In this document: positions 40,338 through 51,214 of the stretch, piece after piece | Layout: every line of letters starts with the position of its first letter | Position numbering within the stretch: position 1 is the first letter of the stretch | DNA from: Agelas oroides | Taxonomy: Eukaryota > Porifera > Demospongiae > Agelasida > Agelasidae | Direction: 5' to 3' | Assembly: GCA_949130485.1 (NCBI GenBank) | Contig: OX422186.1 | Span: forward strand, 212,501-276,500 | DNA length: 64,000 nt | Notes under the pieces: model-generated | Databases searched by the model: none | The model's input: only the letters and a program-made list of their open reading frames with translations | What the model was told of the DNA's origin: nothing | Translations under genes and position numbers: made by a program

Positions 40338-40883
40338 TTATCCGTTCTTCACGCAGTCAACATCGCGACTACACCGAAGCCCCACCTGCCCGCACCAGTA
40401 CGAGTTCTGCATGTCTGCGGCTGCAGCGTCAAAATCCCTATTTTCCAAGTCGCTTTTGAAGGTAGTAAACTGCTCCAGCCCACCGCACCCCAGGTTGAAA
40501 GCCATATCAGCAACAGCCGACTGCACAGACGTACCTAACTCCGACCAGTTTGACAGCCACGAAGACGCGCAGCTTACAGCTGTATCCATATCCATGTCGA
40601 AAAGTCTCTCTATCTGGCTGTCGTCCAGACACTGGCTTCCGTTGAGCACTGCGTTATAATCTGCTCCAATAGATTCAATCTCTTCCCTTGCATTTGCTTT
40701 CTCAAGGTTGAATCCGACGCCGATTGTTGGAATGCCGACGGGGTCCTTGTAGACACATTTGTAGTAGTCTTCATTGAGTTTCTCCCTGTCGTAAGAGTTG
40801 CAGGGGCCACTCAGCTCCACCTGCGCATCCACTACTGCAAGAAAGGCTACAAGCAAACTGAGCAGAGTCTTGAGCAACATCAT
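40338..40883 (-). CDS. secreted phage-type lysozyme (GH24 muramidase)
   Basis: Single exon, 181 residues. The signal peptide covers about residues 1-20 (LLVAFLAVVDA|Q). The mature part matches the T4-lysozyme/GH24 fold: the catalytic residues E38, D47 and T53 keep the exact spacing of E11, D20 and T26 of T4 lysozyme, with the TIGVGFN block following. Later GH24 landmarks are SAVADMAFNLGCGGLEQF and a Trp-Cys-Gln region near the end. Extra Cys residues suggest disulphides suited to secretion. This family cleaves bacterial peptidoglycan; animal copies are known in bivalves and other invertebrates and are regarded as acquired from bacteria or phage, and the lack of introns fits that. A ttaaata TATA-like box lies near 40925. 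It neighbours the SRCR cluster, consistent with a defence block. Confidence 0.9.
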   Translation of the reverse strand: MMLLKTLLSLLVAFLAVVDAQVELSGPCNSYDREKLNEDYYKCVYKDPVGIPTIGVGFNLEKANAREEIESIGADYNAVLNGSQCLDDSQIERLFDMDMDTAVSCASSWLSNWSELGTSVQSAVADMAFNLGCGGLEQFTTFKSDLENRDFDAAAADMQNSYWCGQVGLRCSRDVDCVKNG

Positions 40884-41750
40884 CGACGCTGCGTCGAGTC
40901 AAGATAAGTAGTTTTGGCCGCACTATTTAACACCTGCAGTCCAAAACTGCAGTACAGCGCTCAAACCGAGTGTATATAATTTTAATCTGGTGCGTTGTTT
41001 TGCAGTTTCGCCCCTCCCCTCTATGTTCACCTCCTTCTGATGTCATTCATGATCCCAGCCTTCCTCGTTTTCAAGTTCACCACTCTTCCGCTCCCATGCA
41101 TTATTATGAATGCTAACCGAACAATGGAGGAGGGAATGAGGGTAGGTATATACATTCAATAAAAATTTGCACTACAATCTTTTGCTGGCTGTTTTGGCCC
41201 TTGTAAAGTTATTGAGTAGCTTCATAATTAAGAGTTCTTTTGTTTTTTCTTTTTTCATACAGGGAAAGAAGGTTACTCTTATTGATGAAGATACCTATGT
41301 AGCTAGTTGGGTTGGCATACTTTCCACCTGACTATGTATAAATTCTAAATCCTGGTAGCTTGTCTTAGTGTCAATATTTTTGGCTGAGTAGCCGAAATGG
41401 CACTATAACCTAGTGATGATGTACGATATTCATCTGAGAATATGATTAATTGACAGACAGAGCTACACAGTCCTCCTTCCAAAAAACATGACTCACTCAC
41501 ATAGCTGAGGTGCATGTGAATATAAAAGATTGAATAATATTCACATGAAGTGGCCACCATGCATAGGTCAGGTGATCTCTGGGCATAGCTAGCTCACAGG
41601 GAAAGATACAAGGTTACAATTGTTGTAAAGCAAATATAAAATGCTTCTTTTTAAATCAAATCAAGCTCCATCACCAGTTTTCCAACAATGTTGCAGTGAG
41701 ACTTTTCCCATAAACTTGTGAACCTTTCATCATTAAATTTTGTTACTTTT
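40884..41750. other. intergenic
   Basis: Only a TATA-like element for the lysozyme near 40925 is noted. No gene is seen to 41750. Confidence 0.5.
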
Positions 41751-43188
41751 CGAGCAAAGTAACCGCACCCCAAGATACTCACGGAAGGTTAGTGCTGCAG
41801 GTTTACCTTGGCTCAAACACGTAGGTAAAATATTTCAACGGTTAGTAGGCTTTAGGAAAAAAGTTCACTGCTACTTAGCTACAAGACCTGAAGTAGGCGG
41901 CTTAGAGTTCAGAGTTTTGTGGCTTCTTGAAAAAAGCTTTACCCTCAAGGGAGGAGCCAGACATCAGTTTATCAATCGTGAATAGCGAGGCACCCCTTCA
42001 CCTGCTTTATACTCGCGCATTACGCGCGTAATATCAGCCCGAAGCACGGTAGCGCCAGCTACACGAGTTAGCTGTAACTATGTACATTCACCGTTCCATT
42101 CCATTTTCCATTCCACCGTTCCATTCCATATTCCATTCCAGCGATTAGAGACACCCTTTTGGCATGCCATCCCATAGGCGTAGGAAGCAAATGTGAAGTG
42201 TAGAGGCCATGCTGTGCCGCGCGAAGCGCTGCCAAATAAAAATGGGAAATAATTTCGCCGCGCGTAGCGCGGCGGCGATTTTTTTCACAGTGTGCACCTT
42301 TAGACTGCAAAATAAAGCCTTTTTTCAACGGTGTATAATATTCTAGCCTCGTTCGCAGACCTTACCAACCCTCCAGTACAAGATTCAATTTATGTGGAAA
42401 ACAGATTATACTGACTTCGTCGTCGTTCCCAGGAGACCGCCCGGCGAGCTTTCGTCGCTTGTAGTAGTCTCTTTGAAAATCGTACCGAGCCATCTCACTG
42501 CCAAGATTTCGATCACCTTACAGTGTATACTTTAATCGGAAATGTACGCATGTAACTGCATATGAGACTGATGCAACGAAGAAGCTGCTTGACCTTATAG
42601 CCTCGCTCCCAGACAACGAGGCTAGCTTGAGCTAACTTAGCAGGTTATGAATATTAATTTACGGCCTAAAAAGTGTAGCGGCCAAAGCCGCTACGGCCGC
42701 TACGGTTCCTACGCCACTCATCCCTAAATCTTTTTACATTTTTAATGTTTTTTAAGTCTTGTTTCTGTACTTTTTTGATGTTAATCTCAGTTACAGTTAC
42801 ACGTAAGTGTAATCACAACGCCAGAACTTGAAACAGCGTTGACAGTTTAGTAGTGGTTCCAGGCATGTATTAAATAATTAGGCCTATGTGTAATATAGCC
42901 AGCTAGAACCTGATGAAGGGCCAACCACTCTTCCTACCAAACTTTGTGAAACCAATTTCAGTTGTCAATCACATGACGACTGACCAGCTGCAGCACAGAA
43001 ACTACTATCCTACTGACAACTGACCATCCTAGCTTTACAGTTCAAAGGCTATTTTTAGTGTAGCTACAAGTAGGCAGCTGAATGCAGCGCCTTACCTACG
43101 TAGTGTTCATAAGCCTTGCCCAATGCCGGCGGGAGGAAAAGACCGTGACAGCCAAGCGTACTGCCCGCTGGCGATTTCGCGTGTGCAC

Positions 43189-43240
43189 TAGTCTCGCTTC
43201 CAGACCAATGACCGTGGTCTTTGGTCTGGGAACAAGACTT
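43189..43240. mobile_element. TAGTCTCG hairpin MITE with 9-bp TSD (one mismatch)
   Basis: tagtctcgcttccagaccaa and its near-complement. The flanks are cgtgtgcac (43180-43188) and cgtgtgcgc (43241-43249). Confidence 0.8.
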
Positions 43241-43310
43241 CGTGTGCGCATGCGTACAAAATTAGAAAATGGCGTCCTAAGCAACGCACAGCAGCCTCAG
43301 AGTGTTGTGA

Positions 43311-43409
43311 ATGGCTTTTGTTGACCAGGGTGAACTTGAAGCTATGAAGGCGCTGAGTGGTCGTAGAGCTCCGCGCTGTGATAAGCATCAGTTTCGTGCT
43401 AAAATTACG
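43311..43409 (+). CDS. possible first coding exon, 33 codons
   Basis: ATG at 43311 opens a frame MAFVDQGELEAMKALSG... that runs exactly to a strong donor (ACG|GTGAGT) at 43409/43410, in phase 0. No downstream exon could be linked with confidence. It lies inside the 2.5-kb inverted-repeat element, so it may be a captured exon or chance. Confidence 0.3.
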
Positions 43410-44264
43410 GTGAGTGCTTGAACCGTTTTTGAGTTATTGTTGTTTGAACAAAAGTCGTAACGAAGAAAGAAAGAAAGAAAGAAGAATACACTTTTGCTAT
43501 CGCACACTTTTGCGTTTAGCTATCTTCCGCGTGGTCTTTGGCCACTTATATGAGTCTTGCTGGTCACAAAGGCACTCAAAGAGGAAGCCTGGATGCTTAA
43601 ATAAACTTTTTGCGTGTTTGTGGTGAAGTTATACGGCTTTTGCTTAAGTATTGCATATATTGCGCGTCGGCGCCATATATCCCTACATAGAGAGTCTACC
43701 GACTCTCTGATAATATACTAATATAATACACAAGCCAGAGGAAGCGTTGGACATCCAATCTGAGTTGATATTCGTTAATGGCATGGTGCACTTACCCCAT
43801 GAATGAAACTTTGGTACACCAACAACTCTCCCTTCACCAGCTACACCACCGTCACCTCTCACAGCGACTCCCGCGCCCGAAGCGCTTACGTGACGTCACA
43901 CGTTCAATATACCTACGTATAAAATCATTGCGTGTATTGAGCGCGCTACCGTGCTTCGGGCTAATATTACGCATGTAACGTGTGAGTATAAAGCAGGTGA
44001 ACGCGCGTGCTTTGCTATTCACGATTGATAAACTGATGTCTGGCTCCTCCCTTGAGGGTAAAGCTTTTTTAAGAAACCACAAAACTCTGAACTCTAAGGC
44101 TTTCTACTTCAGGTCTTGTAGCTAAGTACAAGTGAACTTTGCTTTCCTAAAGCCTACTAACAAACATTTCACCTATAGCATTGAACTCTAAAGTGTTTGA
44201 GCCAAGGTATAAACCTGCAGCACTAACCCCCTATGAGCATCTTGGGGTGTGGTTACTTTGCTCG

Positions 44265-44990
44265 TAACTCAAACATGACATAATAGCATACATGTAGTGA
44301 TACAATAAATAGTGTAATAGTTACAGCCATATGGCTTGGCAAATTGAAAAACTTGGAACCCAAGTTGTCAGGTTGTAGCTACAAGAGAAAAATCACAACT
44401 GTTGGACACGTGTATCTACCCATCATATTGCATTGGTATTCAGGCCAGAGCCCTCTGCATCTCGGCCCCTTTCTCCATTAAATGTTGTACATGAGTTCAT
44501 TCTGAACTGGTAGGAGCACTGTAACTCCAAGCGAGTCTCTCCTTGCTACGCTTCTGCATATGAAGACGTGAGGAGATACATCTACAGTATTAGTATTATG
44601 TACCTTCCAAAACTTGAACATTATTGCTTGAGGTGTAGGACCTGCATTTTGATAGTTATTGCTTGAGGTGTAGGACCTGCATTTTGATAGTAATTGTTGA
44701 AAGAATCCCCACCATTTAGCTATACATATTGTGTGGAAATGCAATTTCTACCTTCAAATTTTACAAGTTATATCAAGAGGCTGAACTTGAAGCTTTCTAT
44801 ATTTAGTGCTGTTGATATAGTTTAACATTATTCAGACAGTACAGGCAAATTGACCTTCTCCTACAGTGTACATATGCAATGTAGCTAAATCAAAGGCAAG
44901 GAAGGTGTAAGGTCTTTGTAGGTGTTAATGGCATTTATACAATGTCTAAAATTTTTGACACCGCATGACTACTATCGCCATCCCTGGAAT
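44265..44990. other. intergenic
   Basis: A 44-bp block (attgcttgaggtgtaggacc) is duplicated in tandem at 44625-44690. No gene recognised. Confidence 0.5.
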
Positions 44991-45029
44991 GAAGATTGCT
45001 ACAGGTGTAAAGTAAACAGTGGGGAAGTA

Positions 45030-45061
45030 TCCAGTATGGAAATGGCAATTTAGCATACCAG
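45030..45061 (+). other. probable 5' UTR exon end of hydrolase copy 1
   Basis: ggcaatttagcataccag|gtgagt; the same sequence with donor gtaagt occurs at 48822-48839 in copy 2. The conserved donors upstream of both coding exons imply a spliced, non-coding first exon. Confidence 0.55.
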
Positions 45062-46028
45062 GTGAGTCAAGCAATGACAGCTGACAGTGAGTGTACTTTA
45101 CCTCCTGAACACATTGAATTGGTGTTGAAGTCTTAGCTTATAGTTGGTAGCTGTTAGCAGTTGAAGTTCATTTAGCTACTTTGACAAGGCATGAGTGAGA
45201 GAGCAATGTAACTGACATGAGTCACACTCCATTGTGAAGTAAGTCTAGCAGGATTAGATATTAGTAATCTAGTAACATTTTGAGAAAGTGCAATAAATGT
45301 CAAATTTGGCATTTGGACATTCTCTGATGAAAATTTGCACCGAGCTAAGTTAGCTACTTCAGACATGGTCCCTACAGATCTCACTTTGAATGTGCTCAGA
45401 CCAGATAGCCAAAAACCTTTGTGTTTTCCAGTTTTACATTGTTATGTGTTTGAATCAATTGGCGAAATGTCACCAGTACACAAAGTCCTATGGCCTAGTC
45501 CTAGCTGCATCCACTAGCGACTGACCTTCAGTTTGTAACTTCGTAAATAAATGGAAAATAAGGTTCTCAGCTACAAACTTGAAACTCTTGTTGACATTTC
45601 AGCATTCATTCAAAACATTGGCGACAGTTTCCGATTTCAAGAGAACCTTACTTGAGCAGAAGCCAACTAAGAAGTCACTAAAAGTTTAACTTCAGTACCA
45701 GTATCAGTTAGGATGGCTAGATAGCTTGAAGTAGGCCGGATTCAACTGTGGTTCGCTCACTTTGCATACGGACAACAAAAATTTTGCAGTTTTGATATTT
45801 GTGAATGGCTCTTGACTCGTGAAAATAAATCCCTTGTGAAAATTACCAACCATATGGTATTAAATCGAGTCTAACATCACATATGCAAACAGTATTTGGA
45901 TAATCTAGAGCCCAAGTAGCTAAAGTCTAGGGAGGATTGTGAACAGTGAGCTAGTGATACAGACATTAGCACCAACAGACTCATTTTTTTGTTCAACAGT
46001 CTGATGCTCTGAACAGGACCTGGAGCTG

Positions 46029-46889
46029 ATGACATGGCTACACATCACAGCAGTGGATCTGAAGGTGCAGTCTCCAAGAAGCTTGATGTTGATCACCATG
46101 CACACTGTTTCCCAGCAAATGCTTACGGTGAATGGTGTTCAGTTGTGTTACTGGCAGAAAGGCAATGGGCCTCATGCAATACTATGTATCCCTGGAGCTT
46201 TAGCACCCTGCGGGTGGGCTTTTGCCTCCCAATTAGAACACTTTGGTAGAGAAGACAGTGGATACACCATTGTGGCTTACGACCCAAGAGGCTATGGACA
46301 CTCTCGGCCACCAGAGCGTGAGTTTTGCTTGCAAGAAAAGCACCATTTGAAGAGGGATGCTAACGATGCCCACCATCTCATGAAGTCACTGGGATTTTTA
46401 GAGTTTTCCATATTAGGATGGTGTGATGGAGGTGTCTCAGCAATTTGTCTAGCAGCACAGTTCCCAACTGCAATCAGAAAGCTGGTTGTGTGGGGAAGCA
46501 GGACATATATCACAGAACGTGACTTGAAGATAAGTGAGGAACTGGAAGATTTCCAAAGGTGGGCCCCCCGATTCCTTGAGGCCTACATATCAGTATATGG
46601 ATTACCAGAGCTGAGTAAAATCTGGCAGAGGTTTATCGACTCACTTAGAACTTTTCGCAACCTAAGGACAGATGGAGATGTATGTACTAATGAACTGAGC
46701 AAGGTTAAATGTCCAACTCTCATTGTTCATGGTGATAGGGATGTTCTTTGCCCACAGTCTCACGCAGAGTACATGAAGGATCGCATTGAGGGAAGTCAGT
46801 TACATATCCTCACTGATGGTAAACATGATCTGCACATGTACCCTACAAATGGATTCAACGCAGTTGTGGAGGAATTTCTGAGCAAATAG
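46029..46889 (+). CDS. alpha/beta-hydrolase, BPHL (valacyclovir hydrolase)-like, copy 1
   Basis: 286 residues, full length for the family, single coding exon after an acceptor at 45999. Homology to BPHL runs from TVNGVQLCYW to the end: oxyanion region CIPGALAPCGWAF, AYDPRGYGHSRPP, nucleophile elbow LGWCDGG, catalytic-acid motif HGDRDVLCP and the histidine in GKHDLH. The elbow has Cys (residue 132) where BPHL has Ser. Relative to copy 2 there is a 4-base insertion near 46095 that shifts the N-terminal frame; translation can still reach the domain from an ATG at 46029, absent in copy 2, or from the internal Met before HTVSQQ. The ATG at 46034, homologous to the copy 2 start, is now out of frame. 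BPHL enzymes hydrolyse amino-acid esters or homocysteine thiolactone; substrate here unknown. Confidence 0.85.
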   Translation: MTWLHITAVDLKVQSPRSLMLITMHTVSQQMLTVNGVQLCYWQKGNGPHAILCIPGALAPCGWAFASQLEHFGREDSGYTIVAYDPRGYGHSRPPEREFCLQEKHHLKRDANDAHHLMKSLGFLEFSILGWCDGGVSAICLAAQFPTAIRKLVVWGSRTYITERDLKISEELEDFQRWAPRFLEAYISVYGLPELSKIWQRFIDSLRTFRNLRTDGDVCTNELSKVKCPTLIVHGDRDVLCPQSHAEYMKDRIEGSQLHILTDGKHDLHMYPTNGFNAVVEEFLSK

Positions 46890-48780
46890 CTACCTATTAG
46901 GCTATGTATAGAGACTAAAATATATAGATCATAGATATAGTGCAGAAACTACAATGATTGTGTGATAATAGTTTGTGCAAAAAATGTCCAAGCATTTATA
47001 AATTTAATACCTTTATCTGTACCATCCAGCATTAGCTACTCAGTCTACAAAGTTTTGAAAATAATTACTTGCACACATTTTTTGTTTGTTTTTTGAAGCA
47101 GAATCGATTGAACCCCACTCGCATCGACAAGCTAATTTGCTTCAAAATGACATCATTGTGCATGACATCAAGGGAGCAGGGGGTAGACTGTGTGATGTTA
47201 TAAAGAGCATGTAGCTAAATGCAAACAGTTGAAAAGGACAATATGCTATGTAGGATGATATGGGGAGGGGGAGAGAGGTGACACATAGTTTACAGACCTA
47301 TAAAGTATCTGCTCCACACACATGCATGTGGCCACTGCGAAACAAAGTTGTTATGTTAGCAAAGTATTTGGTTACTACAATTACGTGACTATACTTACTA
47401 TGAAAATTTTATGAATGCAGGGCTGGAAAAGAGCTGATACTTGAGTAATTTTTAATAGTCTCTCACAAAATGTTTTACAAGCACCACATTCTTTGAATTA
47501 GCATAGGAAAGACAGTCACGCAATTATGATAACCAAACAAATTTGCTAAAGTTATAATTTTGTTTTTATAGTGTGCAAACGGTCCAAATTATTATGGCGG
47601 GAGACCAAGTATTTCTTAGTTCCCTCCCCCCCCCCAACCAAGAATTTGCTAAAACAAAATCTCTGTGACTGTTGTCCGCCCTCCTATGCCCATCATGTGC
47701 ATTTATTATAATACAGAGTCTACAGATCTATGAGCTGCTGCATAAAACAATTGGTGCCCGGGGACCCTCGGAGGCTCAGGGGATTCAAGACACTTCAGAT
47801 CCTGGGATATTTTAATAAGTGTCTCACAAAGCAAGATTTTTCATGTGCAAGTTGGGCTTCATGAGGGATTTGGACCTAGCTCTTTTCTCTTCTGCGACCA
47901 CCTCAGTACCTCTGCCATTATCACCTCATCAACCTTCTCCCATACCTCCTTCCCAGGCCAGGCCTCCCACCCAGACCTCCCCTAAGCTTTCCGTCACTTG
48001 CAGTACCATACTGCAAGTGATGGAAAGCTGGGTAGGGGCCTGGGAACGATGCTAGTCCTACAAACTTGCATCTGTGAGAACCAGAGACGTATAGCACAGA
48101 ACTCTATTATCAGTGCCTAAAATTTGAGTAATTTAGTCAAATATCAAACCAGTGATAATCACTACCCAATTACAAGTTAATTTTAGGCACTATCTATTAT
48201 CCAAAACTAAGTGTGGACCATGGCGTGCGAAGTGATTGTTGCGATATATACCTGGTGACCCCAGAATACTAACTTGTGCTGCACATGATAGGTAGTCTGG
48301 CATTGCGCGAGGGTCTGGTCGTAAAAATGTAAGTTTGACAAATCCTCGCGCGAATAACGAAGTCTACTGTTTTCACCGGATGTCAGTATGTTTTAATTGC
48401 GCGTTCTGCAATCTGATTGGACTGCAATATTTCTGAAGCTGGGTACAAATCGCAATATAGGCTTGCGACCAGACCCCTCGCGCTTCACGCTCGGGTCTGG
48501 CTTCGCCAGACTACATGATAGGTAGGTCAGCTTGAGTACACTCTGACTATGATTCACAAATCTAGCAAATGGAGTGTCTGCAAAGATAAGGGAAGTCAAC
48601 AGCAGGAGCCCTACAGCATCGTTCATAGCCCGGCCGCTAGGGCAGGATCGAAATCGCCCGGATGTTTCGGGGAGATCGGGTCCGCTGTGACACCGGAAAA
48701 AGAACGTACAAGTACAACTATCTCCAACGCGCGAAGTATGGATGTTTAGCCAATTATCTGAAATTGGATTTGCAAACCAC
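46890..48780. other. 3' flank of hydrolase copy 1, duplicated sequence
   Basis: Homologous to 53807-55170 after copy 2 (for example tttgcttcaaaatgacat, tgactgttgtccgccctc, tgtctcacaaagcaag), but without the lyase first exon that the second copy contains. A degraded TAGCC hairpin lies at about 47955-48053. No gene is seen. Confidence 0.65.
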
Positions 48781-48821
48781 TGGAATGATGATAACCACAA
48801 GACTAGTGTGAAGTAGCAGCC

Positions 48822-48839
48822 GGCAATTTAGCATACCAG
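48822..48839 (+). other. probable 5' UTR exon end of hydrolase copy 2
   Basis: ggcaatttagcataccag with a GTAAGT donor, the counterpart of 45044-45061. Confidence 0.5.
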
Positions 48840-48860
48840 GTAAGTAGGACAGCTAAGGAC

Positions 48861-48914
48861 TAGTCTCGCGTAGCCTGACTCTCGCATGATAGTCAGGCTG
48901 GCTACGCGAGACTA
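48861..48914. mobile_element. TAGTCTCG hairpin MITE with perfect 9-bp TSD
   Basis: tagtctcgcgtagcctgact and complement. gctaaggac is repeated at 48852-48860 and 48915-48923. It is inserted in the first intron of hydrolase copy 2. Confidence 0.9.
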
Positions 48915-49097
48915 GCTAAGGACAGGTATAGTAGATCTACTTCCAAAACTGACTATATAGTGTGTAAGTTTTTAGTGAGACTGCTGGTAGCTATTATCTG
49001 CCACTTGGAACCTCTTTGTGTTTCTACATTGAATTTCATTTGACAACGTCAAGGCATAGATAATAGAGTCGTAACCAGGATTGGAAACATCTCAACA

Positions 49098-49124
49098 TAG
49101 ATATTATAGACCAGTGGAGTAGGA

Positions 49125-49159
<35 letters not shown>

Positions 49160-49349
49160 ACTGGGCCCCCCAATAATCCAACAGGGGGGGCCTGGCCCCT
49201 CCAATAATCAGGCTCCATGTTATAGTATATAATATACTATATCATGCTGATTATTATATAACCCTAACCCCACCCCTCCCAATACACCTTGGCCCCCCCA
49301 ATCCAAAATTGGTTCCTACTCCACTGTAGACTAGTCTATAATATCTATG
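49098..49349. mobile_element. tggagtaggaacc fold-back element with a poly-G run
   Basis: gatattatagac...tggagtaggaacc and its complement bracket about 250 bp. Within it is an uninterrupted run of about 30 G at 49129-49158, followed by ggccccccc-rich repeats. Confidence 0.8.
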
Positions 49350-49817
49350 ATCTCAATTAACGCGGTCACTCCGCGTTACCGGAAGTAGTAACGCACATAG
49401 TAAGGCAAGGTGAGCGTGGCGGTCTGGAGCCATGAAACCAGTGCAAGTTTATCGCGTCGGATGCTCATTACATGCAGCTGGAGTAACTACACTATAGCTA
49501 CAAAAGATGGTTACGACTCTATTATCTATGGTCATTCGACTCAAGGCTAGCCTCGTTCCCAGGTTCTCGTGCATGGGCGGAGAAAAAAGAGTCTGGTACA
49601 CATTGTTTGCACATTGCTCAGTTCCCCCAGGATTTCTGGGTATTTGGAAATTTCCGTAAAATATGCTTCGTTACACTAACTTCCGCGAGGCACACCGACT
49701 TTTCCCGTATAAAAGATGCCTGCCACTGACCACAATCTGCATAGACGATGATGAGAGAGCGACAAAGGTACTCAGCTCTTCGCTTGCAGGACTTGTCCAC
49801 GTGTTTGTCCATTCCAG

Positions 49818-50143
49818 CTTAGTCTCGTCCCCAGACTCCACCCTCTCACAAGGAGAAACGGTCTGGTGAACCAAGTCGAATTTCTTTGGCCAGTGCACGC
49901 TTTTGCGACAATGTAACCTAGCAACAATCAAAATATTTTGCAGCCAACCTGCTCAAAAAGGTTACGGATACCCGAATGCAGATGAATAAATTTTACCGTT
50001 GTAAGGGAAGTGATACGTAATAATTACCGATCTCGCAATCTCATTGGTCATTACCCGGTTTGGGTAATAAGCCCAAGAAATTCGACTTCGTTCACCAGAC
50101 CGTTTCTCGCCGGGAGGTGCGTGCGGCTGGGGCACGAGACTAA
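49818..50143. mobile_element. large TAGTCTCG fold-back element
   Basis: tagtctcgtccccagactcc at the left and ggggcacgagacta at the right, with a long inner stem (aaacggtctggtgaaccaag, aatttctttgg and their complements). A half element, tagcctcgttcccaggttct, lies at 49551. Confidence 0.65.
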
Positions 50144-50959
50144 TTCCAGCTAAACGCTGCGGCACGTGAATGATGCAATCCTTCCCTTTGAAGTTCACTG
50201 ATCGCCTTGAATGAAGCAATGCAGATCGTTACCGTCAAAGCGATATTGTTTTTGACTTCAAAACCGCCCGTATGTGTCCAACAGGGAGTATAACCATGCA
50301 GTGCGGTCTTTCAGCAGGTAAACAGAAATTGACCATAATTTTAGTGTAGCGGAGTAGTATGCAGGTTACCAAGGGAACTTGGCGCATGCGCGAACAGTGT
50401 GTACCAGGATCTCTTTCCTCCTCCCGAGCCTGGGAACTCAAACGAGGTTATGTCAAGGCATGTGCTTCAGTTGCAACTCGAGCCGCAATGTCACTGACAT
50501 GAGTCACCACACTGGGGAAAGAAGTCCTGCAAAAATGAGAATAGATTGTCTCATTTTGCCTACTCCCATTTCCCCTGCTTTCCTACCTAGCTAAGACCAT
50601 TTTGTGTCATTTTGCCACTTCAGTAATTAGTACGTCCAGATACAGTACCACACTGAGGAAGATGTCTAGGTGTATATAGTTCTTCTCTTTCAGGGTCCTT
50701 TGCTCTTGTATGAACTGCAGCTTTGTCAAGTATAGAAAGCAATGTGTGACTTCACCCTCCAATGTAGTCACTCCACCACTACAGCTCCTACGTTTCATAC
50801 ACCAAGGCTTATAATGTTCTACTGGTGATGATTATTCATCCCTTAGGTTGGACACATTCTTTTTAGCTAATGATGGAGCACCATTCTCAGCTCCATGCTT
50901 GCCTAGATTAAGCTCTGTTGATATCCTCCGATGAACATTTGCACTGAGATGATTCCTTT

Positions 50960-51160
50960 TTCACTTCAAACTTGAAGTTGGAAAACCATTGTTTTGAGCG
51001 AATGCTGAAATGTCAACAAACGTTTCCTGATTTCCGAGCTCACTTTTGAATGTGCTCTCTGCTAGCTACCAACTTGAAATCAGAGCTCACGTTTGTTGAC
51101 ATTTCAACATTTCAACATTTGTTCAAAACAGTGGTTTTCTGACTTCAAGTTGGTAACTAA
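50960..51160. repeat. inverted duplication in the hydrolase copy 2 intron
   Basis: acttgaagttggaaaaccat...gaaatgtcaacaaacg is followed by its near-complement (cgtttgttgacatttcaaca...acttcaagttgg). Copy 1 has a single diverged arm near 45570. Confidence 0.7.
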
Positions 51161-51214
51161 ATTTGTGCAGGAGCAAACTAAACACTGGCAAAACTTTGCC
51201 CTTAAACTAACAAA

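Larger units (their letters stand above)
41751..44264. mobile_element. 2.5-kb element with ~310-bp terminal inverted repeats
   Basis: Left arm 41751-42055 and right arm 43943-44264 are inverted copies, sharing cgagcaaagtaacc, ttgagggtaaagctttttt, gctcctcccttgaggg and gtgcttcgggctaatat-type blocks with moderate divergence. The interior has no recognisable transposase. It holds a TAGCC hairpin at 42598-42624, another with TSD at 43189-43240, a ggcgtaggaagc/ggttcctacgcc fold-back at about 42171-42715, and a possible exon at 43311. Confidence 0.75.

Noticed and set aside
46034..46249. 71-residue frame from the ancestral hydrolase start
   Set aside because: It leaves the hydrolase frame at a 4-base indel and has no homology after residue ~20.
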